64,000 nucleotides of DNA from Bog-473 sp963821755 (GTDB taxonomy: Bacteria > Actinomycetota > Acidimicrobiia > Acidimicrobiales > RAAP-2): the NCBI GenBank assembly GCA_963821755.1, contig CAWGEX010000003.1, positions 930,001-994,000 of the forward strand, read 5' to 3'. The notes under the pieces were generated by a model. That model had not been told where the DNA came from. It worked only from the letters and a program-made list of their open reading frames with translations, and searched no databases. The first letter of the stretch is position 1; the number at the start of each line of letters is the position of its first letter. The translations under genes were made by a program, and so were the position numbers. This document shows positions 1-9,041 of the stretch, piece by piece.

Positions 1-69
1 GTCAGAGTCGCGTCGCCTGCCGTGTCGACACGTCTGGCCGCCTCGGGCTTCGAAATCCTGCTCTCCTGA
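1..69 (+). CDS. 3' end of a truncated unknown gene
   Basis: Frame 1 is open from the window edge to a TGA at 67-69 and encodes about 22 residues ending in ...LAASGFEILLS. The composition looks like a protein C-terminus, and the next gene starts 14 bases later in the same direction, so this may be the tail of a co-transcribed gene. Too little is present to name a family. Confidence 0.35.
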   Translation, partial: VRVASPAVSTRLAASGFEILLS

Positions 70-82
70 CCCGGGTGGGTGG

Positions 83-880
83 GTGAGCGCGCTTCATAAC
101 TGTGCCTCGCACGCGAGCGATGTTAGGAACTCTGCGAAGATGTGGTCAGTGAGATGGGAGGCGCTCGAGCAGTGGGGTGACGAGGTCGCTCGCATCGAGC
201 CGCTCGGTGACGGAGTCGCCAACGACGTGTGGAGCGTGCGCGTCAACCGGCACCTCGCGGTCGGTCGTTTCGGTACGAGGAGCGACGCTGATCTCGCGTG
301 GGAGACCGAGCTCCTCCAATATCTCGACCGTGAAGGTCTGATCGTGCCGCGGCCGATCCCGACTGCGGACGGCAGGCTGTTCGCCGAAGGTCTGGTGGTG
401 ATGACCTACGTGGAGGGCGGACCGCCCGAGACGCAGGCCGACTGGGGTCGCGTGGCCGACACGCTCCGCCAGCTGCACCGATTGACACAGGGCTGGCCGC
501 AGCGCCCGGGCTGGCGATCGTCGACCGACCTCCTGCATGCCGAGACCGGGACGAAGATCGACCTCGGCGCGATGCCGACTGAGGGCGTTGCTCGATGCCG
601 AGCAGCGTGGGCGCGGCTCACCGGACGTCAGACATGCGTCGTCCACGGCGACCCCAACCCTGGCAACGTCCGCATGACCGCGGATCGGGTCGCGCTGATC
701 GACTGGGACGAGTCGCACGTCGACGTCCCCGACCTCGACCTGGTGCTGCCCCACAACGCCGCCGGTCTCGACGACGCCGCGCACGACATCGCCGCGCAAG
801 CATCGGCCGCATGGGAAGCGGCCGTCTGCTGGGACGACGAGTACGCGGTCAAGCGGCTCGCCGAGGTTCGAGTGGTCTGA
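83..880 (+). CDS. APH-fold phosphotransferase (aminoglycoside/choline kinase-like)
   Basis: This is a 265-residue member of the APH/choline kinase superfamily, cytoplasmic enzymes that transfer phosphate from ATP to a hydroxyl of a small molecule. The catalytic loop VVHGDPNPGNVRM lies near residue 187 (Asp base, Asn metal ligand), followed by the Mg-binding LIDWDES. The N-terminal lobe has the expected GDGVANDVW strand-loop and a conserved VMTYVEGG hinge. The GTG at 83 is the furthest start; an ATG at 140 (MWSVRWEALEQW) would remove a poorly conserved extension and is equally possible. The true substrate cannot be told from sequence; many actinobacterial relatives are not resistance enzymes. 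Confidence 0.85.
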   Translation: MSALHNCASHASDVRNSAKMWSVRWEALEQWGDEVARIEPLGDGVANDVWSVRVNRHLAVGRFGTRSDADLAWETELLQYLDREGLIVPRPIPTADGRLFAEGLVVMTYVEGGPPETQADWGRVADTLRQLHRLTQGWPQRPGWRSSTDLLHAETGTKIDLGAMPTEGVARCRAAWARLTGRQTCVVHGDPNPGNVRMTADRVALIDWDESHVDVPDLDLVLPHNAAGLDDAAHDIAAQASAAWEAAVCWDDEYAVKRLAEVRVV

Positions 881-1238
881 GCAGCGGCAGCGAATCGAAA
901 GACCGCACCTGATGCCGGATCTTCGGCGCCGCTGTCGATCAACCGCCCGCCGCGCCGGCGCACCTGACAGCCAGTTCGGCGCTCGATTTCGTACGCAGGG
1001 CCTAAGCCGAGAACCTGGGAGGTCTCACACTCGTGGGTAGCACGGCAGCATTCAAGCGCTTGTTGGCTCCCGATGCGGTGATGTCACCGCCCCGTCGAGT
1101 CGGTCCCTCGATGATCGTGGTGAGCGTCCCTGCGTCGCCGGCGCCTCGAGTGCCCGCACTGCGACTACTCGACGCGGTGGCGTTGTGACACCCGGCCGGT
1201 GCCCGAAACGACCATCAGCCGAAGGTCGATTGCCCATC

Positions 1239-1262
1239 GGTAACATATCTGTTACGGTAACC
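1239..1262. promoter_or_regulatory. overlapping inverted repeats, candidate operator of the ArsR operon
   Basis: The stretch reads GGTAAC-N6-GTTAC-G-GTAACC: GTAAC (1240-1244) and GTTAC (1251-1255) form a 5-6-5 inverted repeat, and GTTAC with the next GTAAC (1257-1261) forms a second one. It ends 24 bases before the first gene of the operon that encodes an ArsR-family regulator at 2085. Autoregulation by that protein is an inference. The rest of the 881-1286 gap shows no convincing gene. Confidence 0.45.
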
Positions 1263-1286
1263 TTTTCGTTGCCAAGGAGCTGATCG

Positions 1287-1589
1287 ATGGATGCAGTCGT
1301 TGTCCGCTACCAGACCAAACCGGAAAGGGCTGACGAGAATCAGGCCCTGATCGAGCGCGTTTTTGCCGAACTCAATGAAGTGCATCCTGACGCACTCCGC
1401 TATGCGAGCTTCAGACTGACCGACGGCGTGAGCTTCGTTCATGTTGCCGCGGTTGAGACGGATGACGGGACGAACCCCTTGACCGAAATGCCGGCGTTCG
1501 TCGAATTCCTCCGAGAAATCGGCGATCGCATCGAAGTAGGTCCGATCTCGTCGGAGGCCACTGTGGTTGGGTCCTATCGCTTCGTCTGA
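1287..1589 (+). CDS. small ABM-like (dimeric alpha-beta barrel) protein
   Basis: This 100-residue protein begins MDAVVVRYQTKPERADEN and has the strand-helix-strand layout of dimeric alpha-beta barrel proteins such as antibiotic-biosynthesis monooxygenase-like enzymes. The pattern VVVRYQ...ENQALIERVFAELN...VSFVHVAAVE is typical of this fold. No cofactor or catalytic residue can be fixed. It is the first gene of a run with two SRPBCC proteins and an ArsR regulator, and lies just downstream of a candidate operator. The ATG at 1287 follows AAGGAGCTGATCG, a good ribosome-binding site. Confidence 0.7.
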   Translation: MDAVVVRYQTKPERADENQALIERVFAELNEVHPDALRYASFRLTDGVSFVHVAAVETDDGTNPLTEMPAFVEFLREIGDRIEVGPISSEATVVGSYRFV

Positions 1590-1638
1590 CTGATCCAGCT
1601 TCATCGGAATGAGGCGTTCGAATGAACGGAGAGAGGCC

Positions 1639-2088
1639 ATGAAGTACTTCGAAAGCACTGCCCGCATTGATGCACCGCCTGCATCGGTCTGGTCGGTACT
1701 GATGGACGGCGCCAACTACCCGAAATGGGATTCTGGCGTCGAGAGCGTCGAGGGAACAATCGCCGATGGCGGGCGGATCACGGTCCGGTCCGAAGTGAGC
1801 CCCGGTCGAGCCTTTCCGGTCAAGGTGCAACGAAGTAAGGACGGCTCCTCCATGACCTGGTCGGGTGGCATGCCTCTCGGCTTGTTCCGTGGTGTGAGGA
1901 CATTCACGGTGAATTCTACGGTCGGCACCGAGACGGACTTTCGAATGCGTGAAGAATATTCGGGTCCGCTCCTTGGACTGATCTGGAAATCCATGCCGGA
2001 CCTCGGCCCTTCCTTTGAACAATTCGCTCGCGGCCTCAAGGTGCGATCGGAGCTGGTTCATTCGAATCGGTTGGATGGCGGAGGGTGA
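1639..2088 (+). CDS. SRPBCC-family (polyketide cyclase/START-like) protein
   Basis: About 149 residues with the SRPBCC signature: an N-terminal strand FESTARIDAPPASVWSVLMD, the W-D motif YPKWDSGVESVEG, and a long C-terminal helix. Such proteins bind hydrophobic ligands in a helix-grip pocket. The ATG at 1639 is preferred because AACGGAGAGAGGCC lies directly upstream; an in-frame start at 1609 lacks this. The stop overlaps the GTG of the ArsR gene (GTGA at 2085-2088), which implies translational coupling. The ligand is unknown. Confidence 0.8.
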   Translation: MKYFESTARIDAPPASVWSVLMDGANYPKWDSGVESVEGTIADGGRITVRSEVSPGRAFPVKVQRSKDGSSMTWSGGMPLGLFRGVRTFTVNSTVGTETDFRMREEYSGPLLGLIWKSMPDLGPSFEQFARGLKVRSELVHSNRLDGGG

Positions 2089-2495
2089 GTGAGCCGGCAG
2101 GTGATCCATTCGAGGCATTAGGTGACTCCAACCGTCGTGTGATCGTGGAGATGCTCCGCGGCGGAGGCCGATCAGTGCGTGAGATTGCCGATGCGCTGCC
2201 CATCAGCCGACCAGCCGTGTCCCGCCACCTTCGACTCCTCAAAGAAGCGGGCCTTGTCACCGAACAACCGCAAGGCACGCGGCGGATCTATCGCCTGGAC
2301 GATTACGGTATCGAGGCGCTCGAGAATTACATCACCCAGGTGTGGGGGGACACCGTGATGCGATTCCGAATGATGGCAGAGAATACCCAATCACGATCAC
2401 CTTTACCCGGTGCCACTCCACGTTCGACGCCGGGCCGAACTCCCTCGCGTTCACCGCGAAAGGTGAGTTCGACGAAGCGAATGGATCCCCGATGA
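2085..2495 (+). CDS. ArsR-family winged-helix transcriptional regulator
   Basis: The first 80 residues form an ArsR-type winged helix: FEALGDSNRRVIVEMLRGG, then a recognition helix SRPAVSRHLRLLKEAGLV and wing GTRRIYRLD. The cysteine ligands of metal-sensing ArsR proteins are absent, fitting the subgroup found beside SRPBCC/AHSA1 genes. The last ~38 residues are a basic Ser/Pro/Arg-rich tail of unusual composition. The GTG start overlaps the previous stop and its own stop overlaps the next ATG (ATGA at 2492), so the tail length is supported by gene order. It probably controls its own operon. Confidence 0.85.
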   Translation: MSEPAGDPFEALGDSNRRVIVEMLRGGGRSVREIADALPISRPAVSRHLRLLKEAGLVTEQPQGTRRIYRLDDYGIEALENYITQVWGDTVMRFRMMAENTQSRSPLPGATPRSTPGRTPSRSPRKVSSTKRMDPR

Positions 2496-2932
2496 TCGAT
2501 GCGCTGCGCTTGAGCTTCGATATTAGGGCCCCGGCCGAGCATGCATTCGAGGTATGGACGACACGCCTTTCAAGCTGGTGGCCCAAAGGTCATTCCGCCT
2601 CGGGGAATCCGGATACCGTCGTTGCGCTTGAACCGCGTCCAGGCGGCCGGATTTTCGAACGCACACCCGACGGCACGGAAATCGAATGGGGCGAAATCAC
2701 CCTGTGGCAGCCGCCGCATCGACTCGGGTACCGGTGGCATATCAATCGTGCCCGCTCCGACGCCACCGATGTGGAGTTGACGTTTGTCGACCTGGGCGAC
2801 GGCACCACCCGTCTCGACATCGTCCACGCCGGTTGGGAGCGCCTCGGCTCGGAAGGTGAGGCTTGGCGGGAGGCCAACTTCGGCGGGTGGGCTGCGTTGC
2901 GCAATTCTTTCATCCCCGCGGCCGAAGCGTGA
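2492..2932 (+). CDS. SRPBCC/AHSA1-like activator domain protein
   Basis: A 146-residue AHSA1-type SRPBCC protein starting MIDALRLSFDIRAPAEHAFEVW. It carries the family features SSWWPKGHS, GGRIFERTPDGTE and the C-terminal GWERLGS...REANFGGWAALRNSF helix. ArsR plus AHSA1 pairs are common in actinobacteria. The ATG at 2492 overlaps the ArsR stop by four bases; the longer open frame from 2342 only adds residues antiparallel in function to the ArsR frame and is rejected. The ligand is unknown. Confidence 0.85.
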   Translation: MIDALRLSFDIRAPAEHAFEVWTTRLSSWWPKGHSASGNPDTVVALEPRPGGRIFERTPDGTEIEWGEITLWQPPHRLGYRWHINRARSDATDVELTFVDLGDGTTRLDIVHAGWERLGSEGEAWREANFGGWAALRNSFIPAAEA

Positions 2933-3089
2933 AGGCCTGCACACCGGATCACTTGAGCTCGTGGCCTGGGATGGCGGAAGGTCAACGGGTCGGGTGACCC
3001 CCTGTTTCCCCGAGAGGCCCAGGCCGCCGGGCTTCACCGCCCGCGTCTGCGCCTTCTTGGCCGCACGGAGGGTGCATGGGTCATGATTG

Positions 3090-3689
3090 ATGAGTGGAAG
3101 ACCGCCCGGAATGAGCGCCTCGCGCGCCCGTCACCGTCGCTCAGGAGGAATGAAGGATCGGCGCTGGCTGATGCTCCTGGCCGCCATCGGCGTGGTGGTC
3201 ATCGTTGGCGTGGTGCTGGCCGTTGTGATCTTGCCGTCTCGGAATTCGACCAATTCTGATTCCGCCTCATCGTCGGTGCACCACGGATCGACCACCCAGG
3301 CGATCAGAACGACGTCGACAACCGCTTCAACGACCACTTCAACGGCTGCTTCGACCACCACCTCAACAACTGCCCCGCTTCCCGCCACGAGCTCGGTGGT
3401 GGTCGACGTCCTCAACGCTTCGGGCGCCACGGGCCTGGCGGCACAAACGGCCGCCGGCCTTCGACAGGATGGCTTCGGGGTGAGCGGCATAGGCAACGCG
3501 TCAAGCAATATCACCCCGGGAGCTCCGTCACAGATCTACTACGGGCCGGATGGACTACCCGCTGCCCACACGTTGGCCGCCTCGCTCAACGGCCCGGTGA
3601 GCTATATCGCGAATTCAGCGCTGGGCGACAACAATCTGATTCTGTGGGTTGCCAACGCGCAGCTCACAGTGACCGCCACGACGAGCTAG
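3090..3689 (+). CDS. membrane-anchored LytR_C-domain protein
   Basis: About 199 residues in three parts: a basic cytoplasmic N-terminus, one membrane helix (WLMLLAAIGVVVIVGVVLAV), a Ser/Thr-rich linker, and a C-terminal LytR_C domain starting VVVDVLNASGATGLAAQTA. LytR_C domains accompany LytR-CpsA-Psr ligases, which attach glycopolymers to peptidoglycan, but also occur alone as here. The catalytic LCP domain is absent. The ATG at 3090 is chosen; an internal ATG at 3150 has AGGAGG only one base away, too close to be ideal. It may act at the cell wall with the glycan genes downstream (inference). Confidence 0.8.
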   Translation: MSGRPPGMSASRARHRRSGGMKDRRWLMLLAAIGVVVIVGVVLAVVILPSRNSTNSDSASSSVHHGSTTQAIRTTSTTASTTTSTAASTTTSTTAPLPATSSVVVDVLNASGATGLAAQTAAGLRQDGFGVSGIGNASSNITPGAPSQIYYGPDGLPAAHTLAASLNGPVSYIANSALGDNNLILWVANAQLTVTATTS

Positions 3690-3970
3690 CACCCGGCGAA
3701 GCTCGCCACACGCGCGTTCCGGCAGCACTGCGGACTCGTCCAGGTTCGGTCGCTTCGCCCTCTACCGCGAGCCCTTCAGCACCAATGCAGCGCTGGCGAG
3801 CAGGCGATTGTCCTTGCCAGCCAATGGCCAATCACCCACACCGGCGGAGCGACAACCCGACCCTCACACTTGAAGAACAGCCGGGCAATACACACTCGGG
3901 CCAATCCAAACTCGCCACCACTCATTCGACGCCCGACCAAAGGGTCGGAACCACGCGTTGAGATTAGTGA

Positions 3971-6900
3971 CTACCCGGCGCGGAAGGTCGCCACCACCGC
4001 GTACCAATCGGTCGGCGCCCCGAAGGTCGCTCGCGCGGCCTGGGATCCCGCCGCACTGACCGGCACATCCTCGAGAACCTCCGAACCCGAGCTGCTCTGG
4101 CTGCGGATGATGAAGGTCTGGCCCTGGGAGATTCCCGGCGTGACGCCGGACGGTGATCCGCCGGTGATGATGCCGCCGACCACAAGCTCCCCTGCTGCGA
4201 CGGTGCCGGACGGTCCGGAGTCGGGCGAAGTGCTGTTCCCTCTGCCCACCAATGTCTGATCGAGTGCACCGGTTTTTGCCACGCCGGAGTAGTCGGCCAA
4301 CGCGGCCTCGAGGTACGTGGCGTTGGTGGCGCTGACCGTGATGGTCAGGCCGGTTGGCGCCGCTGCCGCATTCTGGACGTAGTAGAGCGCGATGTCGCCA
4401 GCTCCGTTCGAGAACTTCGTCGATGCCGTGGCGCGGGTCCACACTCCGTTGACGTTGTCCGACACCTGGACCTGACCGGCCGAGTCGTATTGGCCGGCCC
4501 AGCCGACGAGCAGGTCTCCCGCACCGACCGGCTTGGCCAGCTGGAACGTGGTGCTCGCCACCTTCGAACCCGTGCCCAGGGTCCCACCCTGGACCCATTT
4601 CGCGCTCGGGGGTGGTCCCGCCGGCGTCGTCACCGGTAGCGGCGACGATTGGGCGGAGTGGTTGCCGGCGGCATCGAAGGCGTCGACCGTGTAGGAGTAA
4701 CTGGTCGACGGGGCTTCCGAAGTATCTGAGTAGGTGGTGACGCTGCTGCCGGTCGTGCCGAGCGGCGAGCCGTTGCGATAGACGGTGTAGCCGGCCACCC
4801 CTACGTTGTCCGTCGAGGCGCCCCAACTGAGGCCGACCGAGGCGGGTGTCACCGATGTCGCGGTGAGACCTGTCGGTGTGGTCGGGGGCTGGGTATCGCC
4901 AGTTCCGAAGACATGGAACACGCCCACACCGGCGTACCAGTCCGTGGCCGTGCTGAAGGTGGCTCGGGCGTCCTGGGCTCCGGACGCACTCGCCGAAATG
5001 TCCTCGATGTCGGCTGAGCCCGAGCTGGTCTGGGCCCGCAGGGTGAACTGTTGGGCCTGCGAGGTGCCGGGCGTCACGGTCCCGGGCGATCCGCCGGTGA
5101 TGATGCCGCCGACCACCAGTTCCCCTGCCCCGACTGGAGCGGTCGGCCCCGAATCGACGGCCGTACCGGTTCCCTTGGCCGCCGCCGCCTGGTCCAGGGC
5201 GCCGGCCGTCGCGACGCCGCTGTACTCCGACACCGCACCTTGGAGGTACGTCGCACTGGTGGCGGTGATGGTGATCGTCAGGCCCCACGGCGCCGCGGCC
5301 GAGTTCTGCACGTAGAAGAGGGCGAGATCCCCTCCCCCACCCGAGAAGGTCGTCGTGGCGCTGCTACGGGTCCACGCCCCGTTCACGTTGTCGGAGACCT
5401 GCACCTGCCCGGCTGCGTCGTACTGGCCCAGCCAGCCGGCCAGCAGATCGCCGGCACGGACCGGGTTGGAGAGCACGATGGTGGTACTGGCGACCCGGGT
5501 GGCAGTGGCAGCGGCGCCGGCCTGGACGGCCTGGACTCCCGTCGGGGCCGGCGTGGTGACCGAGACCGGTGCCGAGCGGGCCGAGTGGTTGCCGCTGCCA
5601 TCGAAAGCGTCGACCGTGTACTGGTAGCTGGCCGAGGGCGAGACTGTCGAATCAGTGAAGGTGGTGGCCGTGGCTCCGGCCGTGGAGCCGACCTGTGCTC
5701 CGTTCCGGTAGATGGTGTAGCCGGTGACGCCGACGTTGTCGCTCGAGGCGTTCCACTTGAGGGAGACCGAACTCGAAGTGACCGAGTTGGCGGCCAACCC
5801 GCTCGGGACGCTCGGGGGCGTGGTGTCACCGCTGGTGGCGACCACCTCGTAGGCCCCTATGTCGCAGCCCTTGCCCTGGGGGCGGGCGATGCCGCGCTGG
5901 TCGGTGCTGCCGGAGCAGCCGGCTGTGGCGGTGGGGATGGCGTCAATGGCCGGGCTGCCGGCGGGCAGTCCCATGGTCTGGGTCGACCCACCGTTGGAGG
6001 CCAGGACGTCGAGCTCGGGCTGGGTGTTGGGGAGCGAGTGATTCGTGCCGGTGAAGTGACACGAGGACCCGGTGTCGATGTTGTAGCCCAAGTCGGTGAT
6101 CGGGGCCTGACCGCCACAGTTGCTCCCGACCAGGCCGCCGGCCACGATGTTCATGCTCATCGAGAGTTTGAACCCGGTGTAGTTGAAGATGTTGGCCCCG
6201 TAGGGCGAAGTGTTGCCCGAGAAGGTCGACTGCTTCAACGTGGTGGTGCCGAAGTTCTCGACCGCCCCGCCGCCGTTGGTGCCCCCGGTGTTGTTGTAAA
6301 AGGTGCTGTTGGTGATGTTGAGGGTGGTGTCGTTGTCGATGGCCCCGCCCCCCGGGCCGGTGTTGCCGACGAAGGTGTCCCCGGCCAGGGTCTCGGTGCC
6401 CGCGGCGTTGAGCAGGGCCCCGCCGCCGTAGATGGTGGCGTTGTTGCTGGTGAAGGTGCTGTTGGTGATGGTGGCGGACGCCTGATTGAAGACACCGCCG
6501 CCTTCCTGGGCCGAGTTGCCGGTGAAGGTGCTGGTGTCCACCGTGAGCGTCCCGCTGCTGTCGATCGCCCCACCCGAGGTGCCGGTGGTGGCGGGTGACG
6601 AGTTGTTGGTGAACGTGCCCGCGGTGACAGACAAGGTGCCGTGGCTGTAGATAGCCCCTCCGCCCTGAATGCCGTTGGTGGCCAGGCCGTTACTCAGCGT
6701 CAGCGAGTTCAGGTTCAGGTTGCCCTTGGTGGCGACGTCGAAGACTCGGAAGGCCGGCGTGCCCGATGCGGTCGATCGCGCGATGGTGGCCCCGGCGCCC
6801 TGGATGGTGACCTTCCCGGTGATGACCGGGAGGCCGGTGCCCCCATCGGTCGCGTTGTTGGCGGTCGCCAGCGTGTAGACGCACCCCTTCGTCAACGTCA

Positions 6901-7123
6901 CGGTGCCACCGCCGGGCGTCGTATTCGCAGTCGAAATGCCCATGATCAGGCTCGAGTTCGTACAGGCCACGGTCGCTGCGCCTGCCGACTGCGCCCCTCC
7001 GATGCTGCCAATCGCACCCAGAGCGAGAACTGCAGTCGCCGCCATGAGTCGTCGGACCATCGGAGCAAAAAGAGTGCGTCTCGCCCTCAAATAGCGACTC
7101 TGGGCGCGAGTCAATGCGGGCAT
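3971..7123 (-). CDS. large secreted beta-helix protein with FN3 domains and a duplicated C-terminal module
   Basis: A 1050-residue exported protein. A twin-Arg-flanked hydrophobic signal (VRRLMAATAVLALGAIGSI) is followed by right-handed beta-helix repeats to about residue 400, rich in GGGAI and STFTGN turns, ending with DQRGIARPQGKGCDIGAYE, the choice-of-anchor/polymorphic-repeat ending. Then come FN3 (~435-525), a ~200-residue domain (~532-735), a second FN3 (~743-835) and a second copy of the same domain (~843-1050). The two copies share GQVQVSDNVNG and GAGELVVGGIITGGSP, a clear tandem duplication. It is divergent from the glycan operon and may be an adhesin or glycan-binding surface protein (inference). 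Confidence 0.85.
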   Translation of the reverse strand: MPALTRAQSRYLRARRTLFAPMVRRLMAATAVLALGAIGSIGGAQSAGAATVACTNSSLIMGISTANTTPGGGTVTLTKGCVYTLATANNATDGGTGLPVITGKVTIQGAGATIARSTASGTPAFRVFDVATKGNLNLNSLTLSNGLATNGIQGGGAIYSHGTLSVTAGTFTNNSSPATTGTSGGAIDSSGTLTVDTSTFTGNSAQEGGGVFNQASATITNSTFTSNNATIYGGGALLNAAGTETLAGDTFVGNTGPGGGAIDNDTTLNITNSTFYNNTGGTNGGGAVENFGTTTLKQSTFSGNTSPYGANIFNYTGFKLSMSMNIVAGGLVGSNCGGQAPITDLGYNIDTGSSCHFTGTNHSLPNTQPELDVLASNGGSTQTMGLPAGSPAIDAIPTATAGCSGSTDQRGIARPQGKGCDIGAYEVVATSGDTTPPSVPSGLAANSVTSSSVSLKWNASSDNVGVTGYTIYRNGAQVGSTAGATATTFTDSTVSPSASYQYTVDAFDGSGNHSARSAPVSVTTPAPTGVQAVQAGAAATATRVASTTIVLSNPVRAGDLLAGWLGQYDAAGQVQVSDNVNGAWTRSSATTTFSGGGGDLALFYVQNSAAAPWGLTITITATSATYLQGAVSEYSGVATAGALDQAAAAKGTGTAVDSGPTAPVGAGELVVGGIITGGSPGTVTPGTSQAQQFTLRAQTSSGSADIEDISASASGAQDARATFSTATDWYAGVGVFHVFGTGDTQPPTTPTGLTATSVTPASVGLSWGASTDNVGVAGYTVYRNGSPLGTTGSSVTTYSDTSEAPSTSYSYTVDAFDAAGNHSAQSSPLPVTTPAGPPPSAKWVQGGTLGTGSKVASTTFQLAKPVGAGDLLVGWAGQYDSAGQVQVSDNVNGVWTRATASTKFSNGAGDIALYYVQNAAAAPTGLTITVSATNATYLEAALADYSGVAKTGALDQTLVGRGNSTSPDSGPSGTVAAGELVVGGIITGGSPSGVTPGISQGQTFIIRSQSSSGSEVLEDVPVSAAGSQAARATFGAPTDWYAVVATFRAG

Positions 7124-7496
7124 GGGCTTACTCTAATGAAGCGGCCTGGACATTCGGGCGAATTCATGCCGAAACGAGGCCAATTCGCCTAAAACGAGAG
7201 CCCCCTCTACCAATCCTCAGGGTCACGTCCCGCAAAAGCGAGGGTATTTTCCCGCTCGGGTGAGGGGGGCGTGACCAAACCATAAGGGCTTGTGAAAGCG
7301 TATTTTCGGGGTGTTTCTCGGCCCGAGCATCTCTTACCCTTTGGGTGACCTTCTCAATCGTTAGCACCGAGATTCAGGCCCTCTCACAAGAGGGTCGGGA
7401 CGTCGGCAGGTGCACGCAACGCGATCTCTTGGGTTGATTCACTCGGCCGATGAGGCCGACATTCGGTGTTTGGACAATCGAGAGGAAACGAAGATC
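7124..7496. promoter_or_regulatory. divergent intergenic region with leader hairpins ahead of the glycan operon
   Basis: This gap lies between the divergent beta-helix gene and the Wzz-like gene and must hold both promoters. Two small hairpins sit on the operon side: ACCC-TTT-GGGT at 7336-7346 and CCCTCT-CACA-AGAGGG at 7379-7394. Neither is followed by a U-run, so they are not plain terminators. No known riboswitch was recognised. Confidence 0.35.
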
Positions 7497-9041
7497 GTGG
7501 AAGCAAATGACGTGATGCTCCGAATCTTTTGGAGGCATCGGAGGCTCTTAATCCTCCTGGTGTTGGTGCCGATGGTCGTGGTCATCCCTCTCCGACTCAT
7601 GCAGCCGGTGAAGTACAGCGCGACAGCCAACATTGAGGCAACGTCAACTGCGCCTTCGGCCGACACCCAGGTCCTCTCGATCCTGAGTCAGGTCACCGCA
7701 GTCGCCACGAGTCCCCAAGTGGTGCAGAAGGCGATCAACGGGGCAAAGGTCGACCGCAATGCCCTCGAAGTTGCAAAACACGAGATCACGGCCACATCGC
7801 TCAATAGTTCAGCCGTCGTGGCGGTCACCGTCACTGACCCCAATCGACAAGTTGCCGTCCGCCTCGGTCAGTCGCTGGCCAATGCCGTTGTCGTCGCCCT
7901 CAACGCCATTGGGACCGAGTCGAACCAACAGCTGGCCACCCTCACCCGACAGCAGAATCAGCTGAACGCCACTCGCACCAGTCTTCTGAATCAGTTGGAT
8001 CAAGCCCACGCCAGCAATCTGGCCACCACAGATCCTCATGTGGAGGCACTTATCACTGAACTGGCCGGCGTCGAAACGCAGTTGTCGGCCAACGAGGCCT
8101 CTGTGCAGCAGGTGCTCGCCACGACCAAGCAAGATGCCGGGATCATCAGTTCTCCGACCTCTGCCACCACTGCGTCCAAGGGAGTGGCAGTCGACGCCGC
8201 CCTCGCCGGGCTTCTCGGACTGGTGCTGGGACTCCTCATTGCGACGATTCACGAGCTGGTACGGCCGACGCTGGCGGAGCCGGCCGCGGGTGCCCGGGAG
8301 CTCGGTGTGGCCCTTCTCGGCGACGCCGAACTCACCGAAGACGAGCTGATCGACTTCGACGCCAACCTGACCACTCGTTTGGACCTGGCCGCCAGCCGCC
8401 TCGGCGCACGCACCCTCGTCCTTACCGGCCCCGTCCCGTCGGCTCGGCTCACGCAGCTGGCTACGGAACTCGACGAACGGCTGTCGGCGGCGGCTGACTC
8501 GCGATGGCCACAAACGTGGCTGCAACCGGGTGGCGGGGCCGAATCGACCCGGTTCGTGCCGGGCGAAAGCAAAAAATCCAATGGATCCACCACCACCGTC
8601 AAGGTCCATGCGCTGGCCGTCGGCTCCGCCCTGTCCCGGCTGAGAGTTCACGCCCTGTCCGACTTGACGCTCCGGGGCCGCCCGCAAGCCCCCGCGGTCA
8701 TTGTGGTCTTGCCTCGGTTCGCGCCGAGGTCGTCGCTCGATGAAGTTGCCGACCTGGGCGAGGCCACGGGGTGGCCCATTCTCGGTGTCGTGGGAATGCG
8801 ACAGAAGCGGAAGCGCCGTCGCCTCAGGTCCAAGCCCAAAGCCTCCACTGCGGTGATTGACAATGAGACGACCACGGACAGCGTGTCGTCCCCGACCACG
8901 GACAGCGGGTCGTCCCCGACCACGAAGGTGTCCGCCACCAAGAGGGTGGCCGAGGCCCACAAGGCCGCTGCCGAGACGACGTCCACGTCCAAGAACGGGG
9001 CCAAGCCCGAGAAAACCGACCAGCAGGGATACGCGCGATGA
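7497..9041 (+). CDS. Wzz-like chain-length determinant / polysaccharide co-polymerase
   Basis: About 514 residues with the co-polymerase layout: N-terminal membrane helix (RLLILLVLVPMVVVIP), a periplasmic region with coiled-coil segments (QQLATLTRQQNQLNATRTSLLNQ), and a second membrane helix (VAVDAALAGLLGLVLGLLIAT) leading into a cytoplasmic tail. There is no Walker motif, so it is not a fused BY-kinase; the tail ends in a basic stretch and a Ser/Thr/Pro-rich region. The GTG at 7497 follows GAGAGGAAACG; the frame is open back to 7410. Its stop overlaps the next start (ATGA). It should set glycan chain length with the Wzy-like polymerase. Confidence 0.8.
   Translation: MEANDVMLRIFWRHRRLLILLVLVPMVVVIPLRLMQPVKYSATANIEATSTAPSADTQVLSILSQVTAVATSPQVVQKAINGAKVDRNALEVAKHEITATSLNSSAVVAVTVTDPNRQVAVRLGQSLANAVVVALNAIGTESNQQLATLTRQQNQLNATRTSLLNQLDQAHASNLATTDPHVEALITELAGVETQLSANEASVQQVLATTKQDAGIISSPTSATTASKGVAVDAALAGLLGLVLGLLIATIHELVRPTLAEPAAGARELGVALLGDAELTEDELIDFDANLTTRLDLAASRLGARTLVLTGPVPSARLTQLATELDERLSAAADSRWPQTWLQPGGGAESTRFVPGESKKSNGSTTTVKVHALAVGSALSRLRVHALSDLTLRGRPQAPAVIVVLPRFAPRSSLDEVADLGEATGWPILGVVGMRQKRKRRRLRSKPKASTAVIDNETTTDSVSSPTTDSGSSPTTKVSATKRVAEAHKAAAETTSTSKNGAKPEKTDQQGYAR

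Noticed and set aside
1052..1246. 64-codon minus-strand frame upstream of the ArsR operon
   Set aside because: No similarity and it runs through the candidate operator; likely chance.
3864..5288. 474-codon minus-strand frame
   Set aside because: Out-of-phase shadow of the duplicated C-terminal modules of the beta-helix protein; Arg/His-rich with no fold.
5051..6598. 515-codon plus-strand frame opposite the beta-helix gene
   Set aside because: Gly/Arg/Asp-rich product with no domain; it is the antisense shadow of repetitive GC-rich coding sequence.
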